DNA of 64,000 bases, taken from contig JARGFH010000009.1 in NCBI GenBank assembly GCA_029210695.1, forward strand, positions 26,829 through 90,828. The letters run 5' to 3'. The notes under the pieces were generated by a model. It was not told the DNA's origin and ran no database searches. It saw only the letters and a list, made by a program, of their open reading frames with translations. Of the stretch, positions 25,823-34,091 are shown piece after piece. Positions within the stretch are counted from its first letter, which is position 1; every line of letters starts with the position of its first letter. The DNA is from Acidimicrobiia bacterium (GTDB lineage Bacteria; Actinomycetota; Acidimicrobiia; Spongiisociales; JAHEDJ01). Position numbers and translations under genes: made by a program.

Positions 25823-27466
25823 GTGAAGCTCATTGAGTGTGTCCCCAATTTCAGCGAGGGGCGGGACCGGACCGTCATCGGGGAAATCACGGATGCCGTG
25901 GGGCGGGTTGAGGGTGTCCGGCTGCTGGACGTCGACCCGGGGGCAGCCACCAATCGCACGGTAGTGACGTTCGTCGGACCTCCGGAGGCAGTCGAGCGGG
26001 CCGCATTCTCGGCAATCAAGCGCGCCTCTGAACTGATAGACATGCGCACCCATCATGGAGAGCACCCGCGAATGGGGGCGACCGACGTTTGCCCCTTTGT
26101 TCCGCTCGAAGGAGCGTCGATGGGCGATTGCATCGAGATCGCCAGACGGCTCGGCGAGCGGGTTGGACGCGAGCTAGCGATTCCGGTCTTCCTCTACGAG
26201 CATGCCGCTCCGGAGGGTCGCCGGTCGCTGGCCGATGTCCGGCGGGGCGAATATGAGGGTCTCCAGCATCGAGCGCAAACACCAGATTTCGGTCCGACCT
26301 ACAACGCCTCCGCCGGAGCCACTGCAATCGGCGCACGGCAGTTCCTCATTGCGTACAACGTCAACCTCAATACCAAGGACCGCCGGCTCGCCCATCGGAT
26401 AGCCCAGGCCGTACGAGAGCTCGGCACGCCCCAGCGCAACGAAGACGGCACAGTCCAGAAGGATGCCAACGGACAGACCGTGTTCGAACCTGGCCGGTTC
26501 AAGGAGGTCAAGGGCGTCGGCTGGTATATCGACGAATACCGGCGAGCGCAGGTGTCGCTCAATCTGACCGATTTCTCGGAGTCGCCCCTGCATCTCGTCT
26601 TCGACGCCTGTCGAGAAGAGGCCGCCAAACTCGGGCTTCGGGTGACCGGTAGTGAGCTGATAGGGCTGGTGCCCCGCCGAGCCCTCCTCGCCGCAGGTGA
26701 CCACTACCTGACGGCCCAGGGGGCAACGACGGGCGCCCCGGAAGCCGAACGCATCCAGACTGCCGTCCTCTCGCTGGGATTGAATGAACTGGCGCCGTTC
26801 GACCCGAACACCAAGATCATCGAGTATGCCTTCGCCGATCGGCCCGGAGGTCTGGCAGGCTTGCCCGTTGCCTCTTTCGTGGACGAGCTCTCCACCGCCA
26901 CGCCGGCTCCCGGTGGAGGGAGTGCCGCTGCGCTAGCGGGTGCCCTCGGCGCCGCGCTCTCCGCAATGGTGGCGTCGCTCACCTACGCCAAGCAGGGTAT
27001 GGAATCAGAACGCCCGGAGATGCAAGACCTCGGCATCACTGCTCAGGATCTCAAAGACTGGTTTGTTTCTGCGATCGATCGCGACACTGATGCATTCAAT
27101 GCCGTCCTCAGCGCCAGGCGTCTGCCGCGCTCAACACCGGCGGAAACCGAGTACCGCCTGGCGGCGATAGCAGCGGCGGACCTCGGTGCAACCCTGGTTC
27201 CACTCGAAGTGCTCGAACGAAGCGTCGACGCACTCGAACTGATCTTGACGGCAGCCAGGAGAGGCAATCCGACGTCTGTCACCGACGCCGGTGTCGGTGG
27301 GTGGTGCGGGCTGGCCGCTGCGGAGGGTGCTTCCATGAACGTGCGGGTCAACCTGAACGGACTCGGGGGTGAACACGCCGGACTTCTCCAACGTCACGAC
27401 ACAGCACTCCGCAAGGCGCGAGAACTCGCCGCCGAGATCACGCGGTCGGTAGAGGAACGCCTATGA
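25823..27466 (+). CDS. ftcD: bifunctional glutamate formimidoyltransferase / formimidoyltetrahydrofolate cyclodeaminase
   Basis: This 547-residue protein carries both halves of the vertebrate-type FTCD. Residues 1-330 are the formiminotransferase: MKLIECVPNFSEGRDRTVIG, then MRTHHGEHPRMGATDVCPFV (with the active-site His) and AFNASAGATAIGAR-type ligands at YNASAGATAIGARQFLIAYN. Residues about 350-547 are the cyclodeaminase, starting VASFVDELSTATPAPGGGSA. It links histidine degradation to tetrahydrofolate pools: formiminoglutamate plus THF gives 5-formimino-THF, then 5,10-methenyl-THF and ammonia. GTG at 25823 has AAAGGAGG upstream. It overlaps the next gene by 4 nt. No other hut genes are present in the window. 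Confidence 0.95.
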   Translation: MKLIECVPNFSEGRDRTVIGEITDAVGRVEGVRLLDVDPGAATNRTVVTFVGPPEAVERAAFSAIKRASELIDMRTHHGEHPRMGATDVCPFVPLEGASMGDCIEIARRLGERVGRELAIPVFLYEHAAPEGRRSLADVRRGEYEGLQHRAQTPDFGPTYNASAGATAIGARQFLIAYNVNLNTKDRRLAHRIAQAVRELGTPQRNEDGTVQKDANGQTVFEPGRFKEVKGVGWYIDEYRRAQVSLNLTDFSESPLHLVFDACREEAAKLGLRVTGSELIGLVPRRALLAAGDHYLTAQGATTGAPEAERIQTAVLSLGLNELAPFDPNTKIIEYAFADRPGGLAGLPVASFVDELSTATPAPGGGSAAALAGALGAALSAMVASLTYAKQGMESERPEMQDLGITAQDLKDWFVSAIDRDTDAFNAVLSARRLPRSTPAETEYRLAAIAAADLGATLVPLEVLERSVDALELILTAARRGNPTSVTDAGVGGWCGLAAAEGASMNVRVNLNGLGGEHAGLLQRHDTALRKARELAAEITRSVEERL

Positions 27467-27840
27467 ACGAATTGGTACCCGGGTTGTCGGGGTCCCACCA
27501 GGCCGTCGTGGCAGAAGCCGATACCGCCATTGCCCTCGGGAGCGGATCGGTGCCGGTTCTAGCTACTCCGCGCCTCGTTGCCTGGTTGGAAGCGGCAGCC
27601 GTTGCCGCCCTCGCCTGCGCCATCCCGGACGGCTCTACCACCGTGGGAACCCACATCGATCTTCGACACACGGCACCTACGGCCGTCGGTCGGCAGGTCG
27701 ACGTCGTCGCCACCGTCTCCTCAGTAGAAGGGCGCACGATCGCGTTTGAACTTCAGGCCCAAGACGGCGGCAAACCAATCGCCTCCGGTCTGCATCTCCG
27801 CGTAATCGTCGACGCGGAGAGGTTCCTCAACAGCCTTTGA
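27463..27840 (+). CDS. hotdog-fold thioesterase, FlK-like
   Basis: The 125-residue protein is one hotdog domain: VPVLATPRLVAWLEAAAVAA near residues 30-50 (with Thr and Glu as family catalytic residues) and TTVGTHIDLRHTAPTAVGRQ near 60-80. It resembles fluoroacetyl-CoA-type and general acyl-CoA thioesterases. The ATG overlaps the ftcD stop (ATGA), so the two are co-translated; the reason for the pairing is unclear. Confidence 0.85.
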   Translation: MNELVPGLSGSHQAVVAEADTAIALGSGSVPVLATPRLVAWLEAAAVAALACAIPDGSTTVGTHIDLRHTAPTAVGRQVDVVATVSSVEGRTIAFELQAQDGGKPIASGLHLRVIVDAERFLNSL

Positions 27841-28272
27841 TCAGGCCTTGCCGGGCCATTCGCTGACTGGATACGACGCCACGGGAACTACTACGGAATT
27901 AGCGAACTTGTCATGCCAGGTCTGCTTTTCGGGATCCCACAGCATCCAGAGGTAACCGATGAAGCACGCAATACCCGACACGATCTTTCCGATCACCCGG
28001 ATGAAGGCGCCGGCGTAGCCGATGCTGGTTCCGGTCTGCATTCCGACAACCCTGATCGACATCGCTCGCTTGCCAACGGTCTGTCCCGAGGGGCTTCCCT
28101 CCAAATACACGTAGTAGCCGTAGCTGACTACCGCCCCGATGAACGATCCGAAGAGACCTACCCTGCTGAGAATCCCGGTAGCCACGCCAACCACAACCGC
28201 ATCGATGATGGCGGCAATGAGCCTCTCACCGAAGCTCGCTCTCGGGCCTGAAGGTGCTGCGGGTACTGTCAT
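27841..28272 (-). CDS. RDD-family membrane protein
   Basis: The 143-residue protein has the RDD signature at the start of its membrane domain (FGERLIAAIIDAVVVGVATG, with Arg and Asp of the family name), then helices near residues 40-60 and 95-115 and the loop GQTVGKRAMSIRVVGMQTGT. The segment LWDPEKQTWHDKFANSVVV is the conserved end. The start at 28272 has GGGAG upstream. It follows the DUF2752 gene by 13 nt; function unknown, a transport-associated role is usually supposed. Confidence 0.88.
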   Translation of the reverse strand: MTVPAAPSGPRASFGERLIAAIIDAVVVGVATGILSRVGLFGSFIGAVVSYGYYVYLEGSPSGQTVGKRAMSIRVVGMQTGTSIGYAGAFIRVIGKIVSGIACFIGYLWMLWDPEKQTWHDKFANSVVVPVASYPVSEWPGKA

Positions 28273-28285
28273 GCTCTCTCCCTTG

Positions 28286-28636
28286 TTAGATGAACCCGTA
28301 TCTCGACAACTCGAACGCCCACATCGCACCGAGGGACACAAGGACGAACGGCATGGAAACCCTTACGCTGGTCGGTCGGCGGATGAGCAAGAAGAGAGCG
28401 ACTCCGACCGCGACGATGCCGGCCGGGTTAGCTACAAAAGCTTCTGCAAGATCGAGGTGTACCGTGGCAGTGACGCTCGTGGTCATTCCACAGAAGGGGC
28501 ACGGCACACCCGTCACCGCCCGGAGGGGGCACAGAACTCCAAGCTCCATCGGTATCAAGGGTCTTATGAGAGCCAGAAGCACCATCAAGCCGCCGGCGAA
28601 TCGGAGGTCGCCCGCATCTATGCGGTTGGATGCCAT
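28286..28636 (-). CDS. DUF2752 membrane protein
   Basis: The 116-residue product contains the DUF2752 motif CPLRAVTGVPCPFCGMTTSV (near residues 35-54), with two Cys pairs facing each other at the membrane edge, flanked by three or four helices. ATG at 28636 is preferred; a GTG 48 nt upstream is possible since neither has a strong ribosome binding site. DUF2752 proteins are unstudied but common in actinobacteria. It forms a pair with the RDD protein. Confidence 0.82.
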   Translation of the reverse strand: MASNRIDAGDLRFAGGLMVLLALIRPLIPMELGVLCPLRAVTGVPCPFCGMTTSVTATVHLDLAEAFVANPAGIVAVGVALFLLIRRPTSVRVSMPFVLVSLGAMWAFELSRYGFI

Positions 28637-28729
28637 CCACCAGCCGCGGGACCGGTGCCGGCGCAACGAATGCGCTATTGCCACGAACCGAGGATACTGA
28701 AGACGCAGGCGGACTCGCGGGATAACGGC

Positions 28730-30061
28730 CTACTTCGCGGCCAGCGCCACACCGTGGGCGACTGCCGCCAGATTGCTCTCGCCGAACGGGCCTGCGGCGA
28801 CGGCCGACCGGAGCGCTTCGATAGGAATCACGCCGCTGTGCTCAACGACCGCGGCCAGCACCACTAGAGCTAGATCTCCTTTCCCGATCCGCCCGGGCAG
28901 GGTGGCCGGATCGAGCACCACGACCCGGGCCGGTGTATCGATAGTGGAGAATTCCGGGAGGACGTACACAACGGCATCCCCGGTCATTCGCGCCGCCCGC
29001 TTGGCCACTTTCCGATACCCATCGTCCGTCAGTACCACGAGCACGTTCGGCTGCTCGGATCCGGCGTAATCAATCGGCCGATTCGCCAGCAGGAGCCTGG
29101 AAAGGCTGTGCCCCGTCTTGACCGTGACGGGATAGTCGTCGCGTTGGGAGGCATAGAGACCGCTCTTGATCGCCGCGATGGCACCGATCCGGACGGCGGA
29201 GCGCACACGCCCACCGGCAGATCCGGCCATCTCGATCAGGAACGGGTGATCGAGTTGTGCCGTCCATTCGGAGGGGATCGGCTGTGGCCCATCCGGGGGC
29301 CGACCTAGGGATGACAGTCCGGCCTCACGAATGGCAACCGTAAACTCCGGTCGACCGTCCCGGTACAACACGCCGGTCTCGAAGCCAAGCTCTTCGAGGG
29401 TGGAATCGATGGCCCGTCTGGTGAACTGATTGGACTTGACGAAGTAGGCCGTGCACAGCTCCCAGATATCGAGCAGAGCGAACGATTCTGACAAGATGGC
29501 TTCGCTGATTCGCTCAGTCAGGTCGGTGTCGAAATTCGTGCCGCGCCAGACGTATCCGGCACCGTTGACCCCAACCGACGCGCAGATGTCGAGCGGACGT
29601 TCGGGATTCCCTCCGGGTGTCGTCGAGGTCACGGCTCCCGTCGGAGTGGTCGCCGAGTGCTGTCCGCCGGTCATTCCATAGTTGAAGTTGTTGAACACGA
29701 GCACCGTGATCCCTATGTTGCGGCGGGCGGCGTTCAGGAGATGCGTGCCGCCGATGCCGGTGCCTCCGTCACCCATCACGACAATCACCGTCAGTTCGGG
29801 TTGCGCAAGCTTGATCCCCGTTGCGTAGGTGACCGAGCGGCCGTGCAAACCATGAAAGGCACTCGTGATGAAGTACTGGTCCGAGAGGCCCGAGCATCCG
29901 ATGTCGCTGACGATGACCGTTTGGGCAGGATCGACCTGCAGTTCGACCAGCGCCGCGTTCAAGTTGTCGAGAATCGACTTATGTCCGCAACCTGGGCAAA
30001 ACGGGTACGGGCTGTCATTCCGGTAGCTACCCAGTGGCGTGATCGTCGTGAGGATGCTCAT
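28730..30061 (-). CDS. korB: 2-oxoacid:ferredoxin oxidoreductase, beta-gamma fusion
   Basis: The 443-residue protein has a beta (ThDP) domain in residues 1-265: YPFCPGCGHKSILDNLNAAL at the cluster/ThDP entry, and VVMGDGGTGIGGTHLLNAAR followed by NNFNYGMTGG, the ThDP/Mg motif. Residues about 270-443 are a gamma domain (GSAGGRVRSAVRIGAIAAIK, GLYASQRDDYPVTVKTGHSL). With KorA it oxidises a 2-oxoacid (2-oxoglutarate or pyruvate) with CoA and reduces ferredoxin. In actinobacteria gamma is usually fused to alpha instead. The start overlaps korA by 4 nt. Confidence 0.9.
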   Translation of the reverse strand: MSILTTITPLGSYRNDSPYPFCPGCGHKSILDNLNAALVELQVDPAQTVIVSDIGCSGLSDQYFITSAFHGLHGRSVTYATGIKLAQPELTVIVVMGDGGTGIGGTHLLNAARRNIGITVLVFNNFNYGMTGGQHSATTPTGAVTSTTPGGNPERPLDICASVGVNGAGYVWRGTNFDTDLTERISEAILSESFALLDIWELCTAYFVKSNQFTRRAIDSTLEELGFETGVLYRDGRPEFTVAIREAGLSSLGRPPDGPQPIPSEWTAQLDHPFLIEMAGSAGGRVRSAVRIGAIAAIKSGLYASQRDDYPVTVKTGHSLSRLLLANRPIDYAGSEQPNVLVVLTDDGYRKVAKRAARMTGDAVVYVLPEFSTIDTPARVVVLDPATLPGRIGKGDLALVVLAAVVEHSGVIPIEALRSAVAAGPFGESNLAAVAHGVALAAK

Positions 30062-31200
30062 ATCAGGACCTCGAGGAAGTCGGCAGGCGTGATGAGAGTT
30101 CCGTCATTTCGGTGCACACCGATCACCTCGGTGCCCGGGCCGGCCAGGCGCTCGATTTCCCTCCGGTATTGCCCATGATTGAGTTCGCCGATCACCACGC
30201 GGTCGTGGCCCTCGAGGATGGCCCGAATCGCCGTCTCGGGGACCGGCCAGATGCTGTGCACGGTGGCGGCCGAGACTCGTCGCCCATCCGCCCTGGCGAT
30301 CCGCACGGCTTCGCGCATCGATCCGGCGGTGATCCCGTACGACAAGAAGGCGGTCGTGGCTTTCGGATCGAGGTCGGTCGCCACCAGGTCTATCTCATCC
30401 TGGTGAGCATGGATCTTGGCGACGAGGTGTTCGTTGAGGGCACCCACCGTCGCCGGGTCCTTCGAGATGAAGGCGCGTTCGTCGTGGGTCGAACCCGTGA
30501 ATCGTACGATGGCCGGATCACCGTAGGTGGCGACCGCTCCGACGGCATCCGGCGGGTCGTATGAGTACGGGGGTTCGATCGATGTCTCGGCCGAACGTCG
30601 GGAGCGCGGTCGGACCTCAACTCTCTGATAGTCCTCGATGTCTACGGTCGTGGCGGTGAGATTCAGTTCTTTGTCCGTCAACAAGAACACCGGACAACGA
30701 AACCGCTCGGCCAGGTCGAATGCCTTCATCGTCAGCGTGTAGCACTCGGGAACCGTAGAAGGGGCGAGCGCGATGATTGGATAACCGCCGCCGGTTCCCC
30801 ACCGGACAAACTGAATATCGCCCTGGGCGGCGGTCGTCGCACCTCCGGTGCTCGGACCCAATCGCTGTACATCGACGATCACGAGCGGGACCTCACCCAT
30901 CACGGCCATTCCGATGTTCTCTGAGTAGAGACTGATGCCGGGGCCGCTGGTGGCAGTCATTGCCCTAGCGCCCGCCATCGTTGCGCCTATGCACATACCG
31001 ATAGAAGAGATCTCGTCTTCGCCCTGAATCGCCACTCCCCCGCGCTTCGGCATCTCGCGGGTCATGGCGGTGAGGATTTGCGAAGCCGGAGTGATCGGAT
31101 AACCGGCGAAGAAGTTGCACCCGGCGTCTACCGCCCCCCTGACGATTGCTGTGGATCCATCTGTGAGTTCTCGCACGCCCTCATTGTCATAGCAGGCCAC
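30058..31200 (-). CDS. korA: 2-oxoacid:ferredoxin oxidoreductase subunit alpha
   Basis: The 380-residue protein starts MACYDNEGVRELTDGSTAIV and has GCNFFAGYPITPASQILTAM, the alpha-subunit signature that faces the substrate, then MTATSGPGISLYSENIGMAV and VDVQRLGPSTGGATTAAQGD. It lacks the N-terminal gamma domain found in many actinobacterial KorA proteins of about 620 residues; that domain is on KorB here. The GTG at 31200 has no Shine-Dalgarno, but TACGCT, a good -10 hexamer, ends 6 nt before it, so the mRNA is probably leaderless. The preceding reading frame is antisense noise. Confidence 0.9.
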   Translation of the reverse strand: MACYDNEGVRELTDGSTAIVRGAVDAGCNFFAGYPITPASQILTAMTREMPKRGGVAIQGEDEISSIGMCIGATMAGARAMTATSGPGISLYSENIGMAVMGEVPLVIVDVQRLGPSTGGATTAAQGDIQFVRWGTGGGYPIIALAPSTVPECYTLTMKAFDLAERFRCPVFLLTDKELNLTATTVDIEDYQRVEVRPRSRRSAETSIEPPYSYDPPDAVGAVATYGDPAIVRFTGSTHDERAFISKDPATVGALNEHLVAKIHAHQDEIDLVATDLDPKATTAFLSYGITAGSMREAVRIARADGRRVSAATVHSIWPVPETAIRAILEGHDRVVIGELNHGQYRREIERLAGPGTEVIGVHRNDGTLITPADFLEVLI

Positions 31201-31232
31201 TCGTGGAGCGTAGGGGCGAAGGGCCCGTCTCG

Positions 31233-31694
31233 CTATCCGGTTGCCAGAAGCGTCAGACGATCGAGGAACTCTCGCTGGGCCGGATTCAGCTTCACCCCGG
31301 CGGTCTCGAGGTCGAACCAGGCGCCTCGGTCGACCTCCGGGACCTCGACCATCAGGCCAGAACCAGGCGGCCACTGCATTGTGAATGTATTCGACTGGAT
31401 CAGGTCCGGATCGAGGTCGCCCTCCACCGCCCAGGCGTGCACCACCTTTCCGGCTCTCTGCCGCACGCTGCCCAATGGCAACTCGTTTCCTCGATCCGGC
31501 ATGACCCCGGTCTCTTCTGAGAACTCGCGATGGGCGGCCGACAAGCGATCCTCGGCACCGGCAAGTTCACCTTTGGGAATGCTCCACGCTCCCAGATCCT
31601 TCGTCGCCCAGAAAGGTCCTCCCGGGTGAACAAGGAAGACCTCGATCGCACCCTGCCGTCGCCGGAACAGGAGCAGTCCGGCGCTCTCTTTCAT
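31233..31694 (-). CDS. NUDIX hydrolase
   Basis: The 153-residue protein has the Nudix box at residues about 41-63 (GELAGAEDRLSAAHREFSEE followed by TG), matching the canonical GX5EX7REUXEEXGU with the metal-binding Glu residues. The N-terminus KESAGLLLFRRRQGAIEVFL and the QWPPGSGLMVEVPEVDRGAW stretch resemble the NTP-pyrophosphohydrolase-like group that includes Ap4A hydrolase relatives. It overlaps the upstream acyltransferase by 4 nt. The substrate cannot be told. Confidence 0.9.
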   Translation of the reverse strand: MKESAGLLLFRRRQGAIEVFLVHPGGPFWATKDLGAWSIPKGELAGAEDRLSAAHREFSEETGVMPDRGNELPLGSVRQRAGKVVHAWAVEGDLDPDLIQSNTFTMQWPPGSGLMVEVPEVDRGAWFDLETAGVKLNPAQREFLDRLTLLATG

Positions 31695-32260
31695 TCAGGT
31701 TGGTTTTCTTCTGCCAGGCGGATCGGCGTCTCGTTGCCTGGTCTGACACCCTCGACGCCCTCATAGAAGGATCGCAAACGATCCATATCATCTGAAACAC
31801 TGCCGGAGACCCGGATCGGCGGTCCGATCGTGGCTACCCGCGCCGGCCCGTTCACCGACGCAGGAACAATCGGGACACCTGAAGCCTCTGCAATCCGATA
31901 GAAGCCAGATTTCCAGGTGGCGGCCCTTGACCGGGTTCCCTCAGGAGCGATTACCAGAATCATCGTGTCGGCTTGCTCGAAGGCTGCGGATACCTGCTCA
32001 ACCAGTCCCTCCGGGCGGTTCCGATGGACCGGGATACCTCCGAGCTTGCGCATCAACCAGCCGAGGGGTCCCCAGAACAGGCTGTCCTTTCCGATGTAGC
32101 TGGCACGGCGGCCGAAATGGCCTAGAACCCCCAAAAAGACGACGAAATCGAGATTGGACGTATGAGGCGCGCCAAGAGCAACAAACTTGGGATCCGGGGG
32201 AAAGGAGCCCTCTATCCGCCATCCGCGCAAACGGAGGTACGTCTTAGCAAGCCAGTACAC
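31691..32260 (-). CDS. PlsC-like lysophospholipid acyltransferase
   Basis: This 189-residue protein has the HX4D catalytic motif as GAPHTSNLDFVVFLGVLGHF (near residues 31-50) and the glycerol-phosphate site VIAPEGTRSRAATWKSGFYR (near 108-127). It would acylate the sn-2 position of lysophosphatidate or a related lipid at the membrane. It is shorter than the usual 240 residues but contains both key motifs. It overlaps the NUDIX gene by 4 nt. Confidence 0.88.
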   Translation of the reverse strand: MYWLAKTYLRLRGWRIEGSFPPDPKFVALGAPHTSNLDFVVFLGVLGHFGRRASYIGKDSLFWGPLGWLMRKLGGIPVHRNRPEGLVEQVSAAFEQADTMILVIAPEGTRSRAATWKSGFYRIAEASGVPIVPASVNGPARVATIGPPIRVSGSVSDDMDRLRSFYEGVEGVRPGNETPIRLAEENQPE

Positions 32261-32294
32261 AACACGATGATCGCAGGAAAGCTCGGGAAATGAC

Positions 32295-32324
32295 GAAGTG
32301 CCCCGCCATCAGGCGGGGCACTTC
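32295..32324. terminator. 13-bp perfect hairpin between hup and plsC
   Basis: Arm 32295-32307 (GAAGTGCCCCGCC) pairs exactly with 32312-32324 around ATCA. It lies 17 nt past the hup stop on the minus strand, with no U-tract but a strong GC stem; it ends hup transcription and separates it from the next gene. Confidence 0.8.
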
Positions 32325-32341
32325 AGATCGAATCAGTTCGT

Positions 32342-32635
32342 TCAGTCGGCGACGCGGTCCCGAAGACCCTTGGCCGGCTTGAAGGTTGCGTACGTCTTGG
32401 CCGCAATGGTGATCGTCGCGCCGGTTGCCGGATTACGGCCCTGGCGCGCCGCCCGCGACTTGGTTCCAAAAGAACCGAAGCCTGAAATGGCCACCTTGCG
32501 TCCGGCGTCGAGTTCGACGGCAATGATTCCTTGACCAGGCTCGGACGAGAAAATCGCGTCGATGACCTCAACAGCCTTCGCTTGCGTCAGGTCCGTCTTC
32601 TTGGCGAGCTTCTTCGCCATCTCCGTTTTGTTCAT
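32342..32635 (-). CDS. hup: HU-family DNA-binding protein
   Basis: The 97-residue protein begins MNKTEMAKKLAKKTDLTQAK and has the HU signature GFGSFGTKSRAARQGRNPAT (residues 47-66), the beta-arm that bends DNA with the conserved Arg-Asn-Pro. It lacks the Lys/Ala-rich C-terminal tail of mycobacterial HupB, so it is a plain HU. AGGAGGGG lies at good distance before the ATG. It is a single gene, flanked by a hairpin downstream. Confidence 0.97.
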   Translation of the reverse strand: MNKTEMAKKLAKKTDLTQAKAVEVIDAIFSSEPGQGIIAVELDAGRKVAISGFGSFGTKSRAARQGRNPATGATITIAAKTYATFKPAKGLRDRVAD

Positions 32636-32717
32636 CCACCCCTCCTAGGAGTTCGAAACTGTTGACGATCCAGCGCCGTCGTAGGAGACGATAACGAATA
32701 GTCCAGCAAAAGTGGGG

Positions 32718-32731
32718 GATATCGCGATATC
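32718..32731. promoter_or_regulatory. 14-bp perfect palindrome GATATCGCGATATC between hup and a GNAT gene
   Basis: The palindrome lies in the 158-base divergent region, 83 nt upstream of hup and 62 nt before the acetyltransferase start. A perfect palindrome of this length suits a homodimeric regulator. No regulator gene is adjacent, so the binding protein is unknown. Confidence 0.4.
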
Positions 32732-32793
32732 TGAACCTACGCAATCGTGGGTCGATCTACCATCGATCCGACGCCAGCCGAGGACCTCGACCG

Positions 32794-33264
32794 ATGATCC
32801 GACCCCTCCTGCGGATGGAACGTCCGACCGATGGCATCGGCCGGCCGCCACCGCACGGCTTCAGGATCGATCGATACGAGCGGTCGAGTCACCATGCTGC
32901 GATCCCGAACCTGTACGCGGCGGCTTTCGGCAAGGATCCCTGGCCTGATGATTGGGACGTGTTCGACGAGTTCGATCCACACGGCGTCATGGTGGCCGTC
33001 GAGGATGCAACTTGCTCGGCAGTCGGATTCGCCATCAGCTTCAAGCGCTCCGATTTCGGTTACGTCAGCGTGGTTGCGGTCGCACCTGCCTACCGGCGAC
33101 GCGGCCTCGCCTCGGCGCTGGTCGGCTCGGCCGCCGCCTACCTCCGCTCACTGGGCCTGCGGTTGGTTCGGATCGACGCATGGGAAGACTCACCGCCGGC
33201 CGTGCTCACCTACGAGCGGCTCGGGTTCCTGATCTACGACCGGCGTGACGAAGTGGACGACTAG
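32794..33264 (+). CDS. GNAT-family N-acetyltransferase
   Basis: The 156-residue protein carries the acetyl-CoA binding motif A VSVVAVAPAYRRRGLASALV at residues about 91-110 (R/Q-X-X-G-X-A form RRRGLA) and the C-terminal motif B TYERLGFLIYD. The substrate cannot be told. The chosen ATG at 32794 gives a longer N-terminus (MIRPLLRMERPTDGIGRPPP) than needed; a later start is possible. Confidence 0.85.
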   Translation: MIRPLLRMERPTDGIGRPPPHGFRIDRYERSSHHAAIPNLYAAAFGKDPWPDDWDVFDEFDPHGVMVAVEDATCSAVGFAISFKRSDFGYVSVVAVAPAYRRRGLASALVGSAAAYLRSLGLRLVRIDAWEDSPPAVLTYERLGFLIYDRRDEVDD

Positions 33265-33303
33265 GACCAGACGACTTACTCGTCCTGGCCGGGCCGGCGC
33301 GAC

Positions 33304-33331
33304 GACGGGGCCGACCGTGGGCGGCCCCGTC
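33304..33331. terminator. 10-bp GC-rich hairpin between convergent genes
   Basis: Arm 33304-33313 (GACGGGGCCG) pairs with 33322-33331 around an 8-base loop. It lies between the GNAT stop (33264) and the end of the convergent Ala-rich ORF (33345), so it can end both transcripts. Confidence 0.65.
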
Positions 33332-33344
33332 TAGTCACTCAGAT

Positions 33345-33710
33345 TCATTCCTGAGGTGTGTCTGTCTGTCCTTTGAGCACGGCCTTGACACCACCGACCC
33401 CGGTGGCGGCGACGTCACGAACAGTGTGCACTGCGGCTTCGCCGATCTCCTCTGCTGCTTCCAGTGCGCCGGCGGCAGCAGCCGAGGCGACATCCTCGAG
33501 GCTCAGCCCGACATCCTTGGCGCCGGAAATGGCACCAGAGATCGCACCCGCGGTCACGTCGGCAATATCGGCCCCAGCCTCCCCGGCTCCCTGGACCAGT
33601 CCTTTAGTCGTGTTCTGTATGTGCGTATAGGCGTCGGCAACCGAACGGAGGCGATCATCTGGGCAACCAGGCACGGGGTGCTCGATGACGGATCGAGTGA
33701 GACCCACGCT
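33345..33710 (-). CDS. hypothetical Ala/Gly-rich protein
   Basis: The reading frame to 33839 gives 164 residues, but the first 43 overlap a better plus-strand ORF, so a later start is likely; the end given here is an approximate limit. The reliable part is SVADAYTHIQNTTKGLVQGA followed by GEAGADIADVTAGAISGAIS and VASAAAAGALEAAEEIGEAA. The repeated GAISGAISGAK and small-residue periodicity suggest a helical glycine-zipper-like or membrane-associating protein. I do not recognise the family and there is no clear ribosome binding site. Confidence 0.5.
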   Translation of the reverse strand, partial: SVGLTRSVIEHPVPGCPDDRLRSVADAYTHIQNTTKGLVQGAGEAGADIADVTAGAISGAISGAKDVGLSLEDVASAAAAGALEAAEEIGEAAVHTVRDVAATGVGGVKAVLKGQTDTPQE

Positions 33711-33807
33711 TGAGCCCACCGACCGCACGGATTTCACAAGAGACACGGGCGGACCCGACCCGAGAAGAACGCCTACAGGAATCGTGCGATTGTCCGATTG
33801 ACTTCGC

Positions 33808-33984
33808 ATGTTGGCCGAACTCATCGATCTCGGGCTCACTGCGCTGGCGGTGATGTGGCTCCTGTTCGTTGGCCTGGTTGTCCACGCTGGTTGGATAGCC
33901 GGTCCGGCGATGGACGAGCGAGTTGAAGAAGCCCCGCACGTTTCCGAGGTTCAACTGCCGGTGCTCAGCTCTCGAAGCGCCTGA
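33808..33984 (+). CDS. putative 58-residue single-pass membrane protein
   Basis: The ORF starts MLAELIDLGLTALAVMWLLF and continues VGLVVHAGWIAGPAMDERVE, ending in a polar tail. One membrane helix (about residues 8-28) then a charged cytoplasmic or external tail. It overlaps the doubtful 5' part of the minus-strand ORF ending at 33345. Support is composition only; no clear ribosome binding site. Confidence 0.4.
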   Translation: MLAELIDLGLTALAVMWLLFVGLVVHAGWIAGPAMDERVEEAPHVSEVQLPVLSSRSA

Positions 33985-34091
33985 CCCTCCGCAGGATCTC
34001 CGCGTAGCTCCCCTCTCTGCAGCTGTGGACGCTTGTAGCGTCACTATCTGGTGTCACTCGAGTGAAGCAGCTTTCCGAAGAGGAGTTTCAG

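Noticed and set aside
24544..25836. A 430-codon frame in another phase through the GT87-like gene.
   Set aside because: Arg- and Pro-rich composition typical of a shadow frame; the 24593 frame has proper membrane helices and family motifs.
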